From Streptomyces sp. I6 (lineage in GTDB: Bacteria > Actinomycetota > Actinomycetes > Streptomycetales > Streptomycetaceae), in assembly GCA_003725745.1 (NCBI GenBank), contig RHDP01000001.1:4162501-4226500 (forward strand): DNA of 64,000 bases. The letters are read 5' to 3'. The notes under the pieces were generated by a model. That model ran no database searches. It worked only from the letters and a program-made list of their open reading frames with translations, and was not told where the DNA came from. A program made the position numbers and the translations under genes. Below, one piece after another: positions 58,876 through 64,000 of the stretch; positions within the stretch are counted from its first letter, which is position 1, and each line of letters opens with the position of its first letter.

Positions 58876-59121
58876 TGTGGAGCGGCCGGGCCGGTCGGCG
58901 GTGGAGGCGACGACTTCGGCGGGTGCCTCCTCGGGGTTGTCCGGGAGGGTTCCCCGGAACTGCACGGTGTCGAGCTGAATACCGTAGCCGGGCTGCGCTC
59001 TCGCACCCCGGCGCCCCATCGCCCGCCGCCGCGCGGCGGGGTCCAGCAGTAGGGGGCCGGCCATCTGCCCGTCGTCCGGTGCGGCGCTGAACATGCCGTA
59101 GTCAGGGCGCTGTTCGTCACT
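58876..59121 (-). pseudogene. Tn3-family transposase N-terminal remnant
   Basis: About 82 codons match, by eye, the DUF4158 start of Tn3 TnpA: SDEQRPDYGMFSAAPDDG, then LLLDPAARRRAMGRRGARAQ and GYGIQLDTVQFRGTLPDNPE, parallel to the family pattern SDEQR.RYGRF...LDDADR...LGFA.QL.TVRFLGTF.DDP. The usual protein has about 1000 residues; nothing after this part remains, and no 38-bp terminal repeats are visible. It shows that a transposon once inserted between the DUF397 and STAND genes. Confidence 0.65.
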
Positions 59122-59347
59122 GGGGAACGCCCTCGGACCCCGCCCCTCCGCGCTCTGCGTCCCGAGGTGCCGGGGCGGCGCGCACATCAATCATGTGATC
59201 GGGCACCACGCTCTCGGGGGCCGCCGGGTAGGCGTGGAGGCCCCGAGTTGGTCGGTGGGGGCGCGTGTGCGCGCGATCAGTGCCTGGAGAGCGGGGAGTT
59301 GCTGCCATTCTGGTCGTTGATGTGGTGGCTTGGATGGTGGGGGATGT

Positions 59348-59907
59348 ATGCGGCGGGGTCTTCGGTGGGTGGTGGCGGGACTGGTCACGGCCGTGGCTTT
59401 CACGGCGCCTACGTGGTTGGGCGGGGCGGTGTTGCTGCCGTCGGCGGTGGCGGATGACGCGATCCGCTGGTCGCTGTCCTCGGCGCTCGGGGTGGTGCTG
59501 GCCACGCTGGCGGGAACGTGGGGCCAGGGCTTCGCCACCCGTACGCCTCGTCCGGAGGATGCGTCAGCCCTGCCGTCCGGTGGTCCGGTCACGGCGTCCG
59601 GCCCGCGCAGTGTCGCCGTCAAGGGCGATCCGACGGGCCCCATCTCCACGGGTGACACCGTGGTACGCGCCGTCCCGGACGGCTCTGCGGGCCGCCCGGA
59701 ACCCGACCCCCCGAACACCCCCGCACCCGCACCGGAACCCGCACCGGAACCCGCTCCGGCTCCGGCTCCGGGATCGTCTCAGCCCCGGCCCGAACCGGGG
59801 GTCGGCCGGGTTCGGTGACGGCGTCCGGGGAGCGGTCGATCGCCGTCGACGGCAACCCGCGGGGCGGCATCTCCACCGGCGACCAACTCGGGCAGGACCC
59901 CGCGTGA
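59348..59907 (+). CDS. Two-helix membrane protein with repeated RSVAV-TGD motif (one frameshift)
   Basis: 186 residues after adding a G to GGGGG at 59797-59801. Two hydrophobic segments (WVVAGLVTAVAFTAPTWLGG and WSLSSALGVVLATLAGTWG) lie in the first 70 residues. A Pro/Ala/Glu-rich linker separates two copies of a short motif, SGPRSVAVKGDPTGPISTGD and SGERSIAVDGNPRGGISTGD. The downstream NTPase starts with a third variant of it. The stop overlaps the NTPase GTG (GTGA). No known family; a membrane sensor or effector for the NTPase is my inference. Confidence 0.7.
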
Positions 59908-62341
59908 AGTGGTCCTTCAGGAAGCGGACCGCGAAACCACGAGCGCACCGGCCTGATGGCGTCCCCGGCATGGAAGCGTCCGGAACCCGGTCCGTCGCCA
60001 TCGACACCGGCGGCGGGGCCCTTCTGGGCAGCGTGCTCACCGGGGACAGTGCCACCGCGATCCAGTTACCGCCCGAGGCGTTCGTGCCCCCGGCCCATGT
60101 CCCGGCCCCACCGGGGGTGGACAACCTCCCGGCGCGCCCGGCGCTGTTCGTGGGACGGGCCCGCGAGCTGGAGCGTTTGGACGCCGCGCTCGCCTCGCAG
60201 GGTCAGGCGGTCGTCCAGGCGGTCCACGGGCTCGGCGGGATCGGCAAGAGCGCCCTGGCCGCGCACTGGGCCGCCACCCGCCCCCACGGCCACACCCCGA
60301 TCCGGTGGATCACCGCCGACAGCCCCGCAGCCGTCCAGCAGGGCCTGGCCGACCTCGCCACCGCCCTGCAACCCGCCCTCGCCCGCGCCCTGACCGCCGA
60401 GGAACTCGCCGAACGCGCCGCGCAGTGGCTGGCCACCCACACCGGCTGGCTGATCGTCCTGGACAACGTCAACGACCCCGCCGACATCGCCGCCCTGACC
60501 GCCCGCGCCCGAGGCGGACGCTTCCTGATCACCAGCCGCCTCGCCACCGCCTGGACCCACGCCACCACCGTGGTGCGCCTCGACATCCTCACACCCGCAG
60601 AGTCCCTGGCCCTGTTCACCCGCATCACCACCGCCCAGCACCCCGGGCGGGACCTGGACGGCGCCACCGAACTGTGCGAGGAACTCGGCCATCTGCCCCT
60701 GGCCATCGAACAAGCCGCCGCCTACCTGGCCCAGAACCCGCTCACCACTCCCCGCGCCTACCTCCACTTCCTCGCCCGGCATCCCGCGGACATGTACCGC
60801 CACGGCGCGGCCACCACCCCCACCGAACACACCATCGCCCGCACCTGGAACATCACCCTCGACCGCATCACCACCCTCCAACCCCACGCCGCCGACCTGC
60901 TACGCACCCTCGCCTGGTACGCCCCCGACCACATCCCCACCACCCTGACCGGACCCGCCGACCCGCCCACCCGCGACGCGGCACTCGGCCTGCTGGCCGC
61001 CTACAGCATGATCACCCCCGATGCCCCGACCGGCACCGTCGCCGTCCACCGCCTCGTCCAGGCCCTCACCCGCACCCCCGACCCCGACGACCCCCACCGC
61101 ACCCCCGAACTCGTCGACCAGGCCCGCCAACAAGCCACCACCAACCTCCACACCGCCTTCCCCGACACCTGGAGCACCCCCGCCACCTGGCCCACCTGGC
61201 GCACCCTCCTCCCCCACATCGACGCCCTCGCCGACCACACCACCCCCGACACCGACACCCCCACCACCGCCCACGTCCTCAACCGAACCGGACTCTTCCT
61301 CGACGACCAGGGCCAGCCCGCCCACGCCATCAGACACCTCCAACGCGCCCTCACCGACCGGACCCGGGTGCTGGGTGAGGACCACCCCGACACCCTGTCC
61401 TCCCGTAACAACCTCGCCGGTGCGTACGATTCTGTGGGGGATCTGGGGCGGGCGATCGAGCTGTATGAGCGGACGCTCACCGATATGGTGCGGGTGCTGG
61501 GTGAGGACCACCCCGTCACCCTGTCCTCCCGTAACAATCTCGCCGTCGCCTACCGGGTGGCGGGGGATGTGGGGCGTGCGGTTCCGCTGTTCGAGCAGAC
61601 CCTCACCGGCACGGTGCGGGTGCTGGGTGAGGACCACCCCGACACTCTGATCTCCCGTAACAACCTCGCCTACGCCTACAAGTCGGTGGGGGATCTGGGG
61701 CGGGCGATCGAGCTGTATGAGCGGACGCTCACCGATATGGTGCGGGTGCTGGGTGAGGACCACCCATCCACCCTGACCTCCCGTAACAACCTCGCGGGCG
61801 CCTACCAGGCGGCGGGGGATCTGGGGCGGGCGATCGAGCTGTATGAGCGGACGCTCACCGATATGGTGCGGGTGCTGGGTGAGGACCACCCATCCACCCT
61901 GACCTCCCGTAACAACCTCGCCGCCGCCTACCAGGCGGCGGGGATGTGGGGCGGGCGGTTCCGCTGTTCGAGCAGACGCTCACCGACCGGGTGCGGGTGC
62001 TGGGTGAGGACCACCCATCCACCCTGACCTCCCGTAACAACCTCGCCGCCGCCTACCAGGCGGCGGGGGATGTGGGGCGGGCGGTTCCGCTGTTCGAGCA
62101 GACGCTCACCGACCGGGTGCGGGTGCTGGGTGAGGACCACCCATCCACCCTGACCTCCCGTAACAACCTCGCCGGCGCGTACGAGTCGTCGGGGGATCTG
62201 GGGCGGGCGGTCCCGTTGTTCGAGCGGACCCTCACCGACATGGTGTGGGTGCTGGGGGAAGAGCATCCGATCACGGTGACGGTCCGAGGCAATCTCACCG
62301 CGGCCATGGCCGAACGCGAAGGCCGCACCGGGTCGTCGTGA
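59904..62341 (+). CDS. STAND (NB-ARC-like) NTPase with TPR array (one frameshift, TTA codon)
   Basis: 812 residues after adding a G to GGGG at 61940-61943. Order: the RSVAI-LTGD motif (27-48), Walker A HGLGGIGKSA (108-117), Walker B WLIVLDNVND (182-191), the FLITSR sensor (207-212), the LPLAIEQAA motif (264-272), a helical winged region, then seven 42-residue TPRs and a partial eighth. Codon 55 is TTA. STAND proteins are signal-gated switches that oligomerise on binding a trigger. No catalytic effector domain is fused, so the coupled membrane protein upstream may be the output partner. Confidence 0.82.
61353..62317 (+). repeat. Array of 126-bp TPR-coding repeats
   Basis: Seven full units and one partial, each 126 bp, coding for VLGEDHPSTLTSRNNLA-type kinesin-light-chain-like TPRs. 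Units 4-7 share long identical DNA stretches, so recent expansion or gene conversion is likely. The only frameshift of the gene lies in unit 5. Confidence 0.9.
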
Positions 62342-62403
62342 TCACGGTGTCACAAGCATGGATGTGACACAGGGGCAGAGCCGTCGGAACGTGATCACGT
62401 TCC
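62337..62403. promoter_or_regulatory. Cluster of palindromes after the STAND gene
   Basis: CGTGATCACG occurs at 62337-62346, over the STAND stop, and again inside the perfect 18-bp palindrome GGAACGTGATCACGTTCC at 62386-62403. Between them lies GTGTCACA...TGTGACAC (62347-62370), matching the 58782 site. Both flanking genes end here, so promoter operators are not expected; boundary or termination roles are possible. Confidence 0.55.
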
Positions 62404-62515
62404 CGCAGGTCGCCCTGTGTCGCCCCACCGGGGCGGGCGAAGCGGGGCCAGGCTTCGTCACCAGCGCGCCCGCTCCCGCCCGCTTCCTCCAGTCGAAGTC
62501 CCGTAGCCCGGCCGG

Positions 62516-64000
62516 TCAGCCGAGCGCGGCGCGCTTGATGCGGCGGACCCGGCGGGCCACGCGGCGGATGGCGGCGTGACGGGGGACCGGGAGACCGCCG
62601 GGGAGGCCCAGGACCGTCAGGCGGCGGCGCTTGAAGTAGCTGGCGCTGCCGTCCGTGAGACGGGCCGCGAGATACGCCTCCGCCACCGGGCGCAGATCCG
62701 CCCGGATCTGCGGCTGCATGGCGAAGCCGACGGCCTGAATCAGCCCCGACAGTTCCCCGTCGGCGGGGCGCGGGGCGCCGGGGCGGCCGTTCTCCAGGTC
62801 GGGAACAAGTGCGTCGACCAGTGTCACCGGCACCCGGTTGCTGTTCTGGTACGGCTTCAGCCGGTCGAGCAGCGGCGCCGTCCCGACCCGCGCGACCGGG
62901 ATGCCGTAGAAGGTGCTCGCGGTCATCAGCGCCGTGGAGAAGCACCCCACCACCAGCGCGGGCCTGAGCTGCCGGTACAGCACCTCGGCCAGCACCGGCC
63001 GGTCCACCACGGTCAGTTCGGCTCCCAGCTTCTCCGCCTCGCGCTCCAGTGCCCGCGACCACGCCGCGGGCGCCACCGGGTGCGGTTTGAAGACCAGCCG
63101 ACGGTGGCCGTGGGCGACCGCGCCCCGGACCATCCGCAGGTGCAGGGCCTCCTCCTCCTCGGCGGTGAGGATGCCCAGGGACGCGAGGTACTGCCCGAGC
63201 AGCAGCGCGGGCTGCTCGCCGGGACGGTCGGAGGAACTGTCGGAGGCGCGGTCGGAGGCGCCGGCCGTGGCGCCCGCTGCATCGGGTTCGGCGAATTCGG
63301 CGAGTGCCGCGTGGTCGGCGGGGTCGGCGAGTTCGGCGACCACCTTGGTGAACGCCTCGGTCGGCACCGTTTCCGGCCGGGCCCCGAACTCCTCCAGCAG
63401 CAGCGGCGTCAGCCCCGGCACCAGATCGAGGTGCAGCAGCCTGCGCACCCGCTCGCCCACCAGTGGGTCGATCTTGTTGCGGGTCGGGCCGTAGCTCATC
63501 AGCCCGTCCGCGTACACGTCGAGACGGGCGTCCGGGAACAACTGCGCCACCGCGAGCGCCGGATTGACCTGGATGGACTCCAGGGCCAGCTCGATCCGGT
63601 CGTCGCCCAGGCCCCACAGCATCCGCAGATACCGCTCCCACATCGGGACGTCGTCCGGGCGGGGCGACCAGCCGCCCGGATGGAAGGGGGCGATCGCCTC
63701 GTTCCACGACAGCACTCCGTCGAAGCGGCCGCGCAGCCGCTCGAAGCCCGGCATCCGGTCGACCGGGGTCGCCGTCTCCGGGGTCGCCGCGTTGTTGCTC
63801 ACCAGCAGCAGCCGCCGGTCCGCCGGGGCGAAGCAGCCGCTGTCGAGCGCGGCCGCCAGTGTCGCCGCGCCGTACAGGGTGGAGGCGAAGAAGATCTGCG
63901 TGGTCCGTGCGGTGTTCGTGCCCGGGGCGGTGTTCGTGCCTGAGGCGGTGGCTGTGCGCGGCGCGGTATTCGTGCCAGGGCCGGTGTTCGTGTGCGGGGC
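62516..64000 (-). CDS. Polysialyltransferase-family protein, 5' end outside the window
   Basis: At least 494 codons; the frame runs off the right edge. TTQIFFASTLYGAATLAAAL with the following LLLVSNNAATPE is the N-terminal part of the alpha-2,8-polysialyltransferase (POLYST) family. RLVFKPHPVAP carries the HP motif, and VVGCFSTALMTASTFYGIPVARVG the SS/ST-type nucleotide-sugar site. Members in Streptomyces build sialic-acid-like (Kdn) cell-wall glycopolymers. Before this part the frame encodes repeated GTNTA units (bases 63908-64000). The 60 C-terminal residues are Arg-rich. Confidence 0.8.
   Translation of the reverse strand, partial: APHTNTGPGTNTAPRTATASGTNTAPGTNTARTTQIFFASTLYGAATLAAALDSGCFAPADRRLLLVSNNAATPETATPVDRMPGFERLRGRFDGVLSWNEAIAPFHPGGWSPRPDDVPMWERYLRMLWGLGDDRIELALESIQVNPALAVAQLFPDARLDVYADGLMSYGPTRNKIDPLVGERVRRLLHLDLVPGLTPLLLEEFGARPETVPTEAFTKVVAELADPADHAALAEFAEPDAAGATAGASDRASDSSSDRPGEQPALLLGQYLASLGILTAEEEEALHLRMVRGAVAHGHRRLVFKPHPVAPAAWSRALEREAEKLGAELTVVDRPVLAEVLYRQLRPALVVGCFSTALMTASTFYGIPVARVGTAPLLDRLKPYQNSNRVPVTLVDALVPDLENGRPGAPRPADGELSGLIQAVGFAMQPQIRADLRPVAEAYLAARLTDGSASYFKRRRLTVLGLPGGLPVPRHAAIRRVARRVRRIKRAALG

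Noticed and set aside
61353-62317. Regular 126-bp repeats as a CRISPR array
   Set aside because: Units are contiguous and coding, without spacers; they are TPRs.
58782-62370. The TGTCACA sites as Tn3 terminal inverted repeats
   Set aside because: Tn3 ends are about 38 bp and usually begin with GGGG; these are short local palindromes.

Overview
The window is chromosomal DNA of a Streptomyces or very close actinomycete. The GC content is very high, third codon positions are almost all G/C, GTG/TTG starts and overlapping stop/start codons are common, and several families here are typical of the genus: a conservon with P450s, WhiJ-type regulator/DUF397 pairs, SCO4848-type and DUF4328 membrane proteins, and rare TTA codons. 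From memory the order glyA - trpS - dac - sdh - hexosaminidase - methylmalonyl-CoA mutase - polysialyltransferase resembles the SCO483x-487x stretch of S. coelicolor. I could not check this.

Layout. 1-6006: choline oxidation to glycine betaine plus a betaine ABC importer, one + strand operon. 6595-8591: divergent AhpD-like gene and MocR regulator. 9014-10516: small lipoprotein and a glutathionylspermidine-synthase-like ligase. 10794-15863: ornithine aminotransferase, glyA behind a probable ZTP riboswitch, trpS, 2'-5' RNA ligase-like protein. 16225-20351: two divergent pairs that together encode the decaprenylphosphoryl-arabinose route (dprE2/dprE1; PAP2 phosphatase/UbiA transferase). 20502-27875: YihY, D,D-carboxypeptidase, metallophosphoesterase, a TetR-controlled operon with two visible operators, and an EamA exporter. 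27916-35800: a cobalamin-type radical SAM gene with a TTA codon, then a conservon cvnABCD with two P450s, one lacking the ExxR motif. 36597-39725: MarR-like gene, and a divergent aldehyde dehydrogenase/TetR pair with a clear operator. 40534-43935: sdhCDAB. 44090-52875: OHCU decarboxylase-like protein, GH20 hexosaminidase, DUF4328, PGRP/FG-GAP amidase, MDMPI-like protein, ECF sigma factor and its membrane partner. 53110-53234: candidate 6C-like small RNA. 53320-56680: L,D-transpeptidase, methylmalonyl-CoA mutase large chain, LysE exporter. 56963-62403: accessory island with an ATPase anti-sigma-like gene broken by an amber codon, a WhiJ/DUF397 pair, a Tn3 transposase remnant, and a coupled two-gene module (two-helix membrane protein + STAND NTPase with near-identical TPRs). 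62516-64000: polysialyltransferase-like gene running off the end.

Fifteen or more genes, including trpS, carry net -1 shifts, nearly all inside short G or C runs; in every case restoring one base per break gives a full-length family member and an intact overlap with the neighbour. I treat these as base-calling losses rather than real pseudogenes and annotate the genes as whole.

Best candidates for undescribed biology: the membrane protein/STAND module at 59348-62341, whose two proteins share a short repeated motif and whose NTPase gene holds a TTA codon; the orphan bldA-type radical SAM gene; and the ExxR-less P450 in the conservon.
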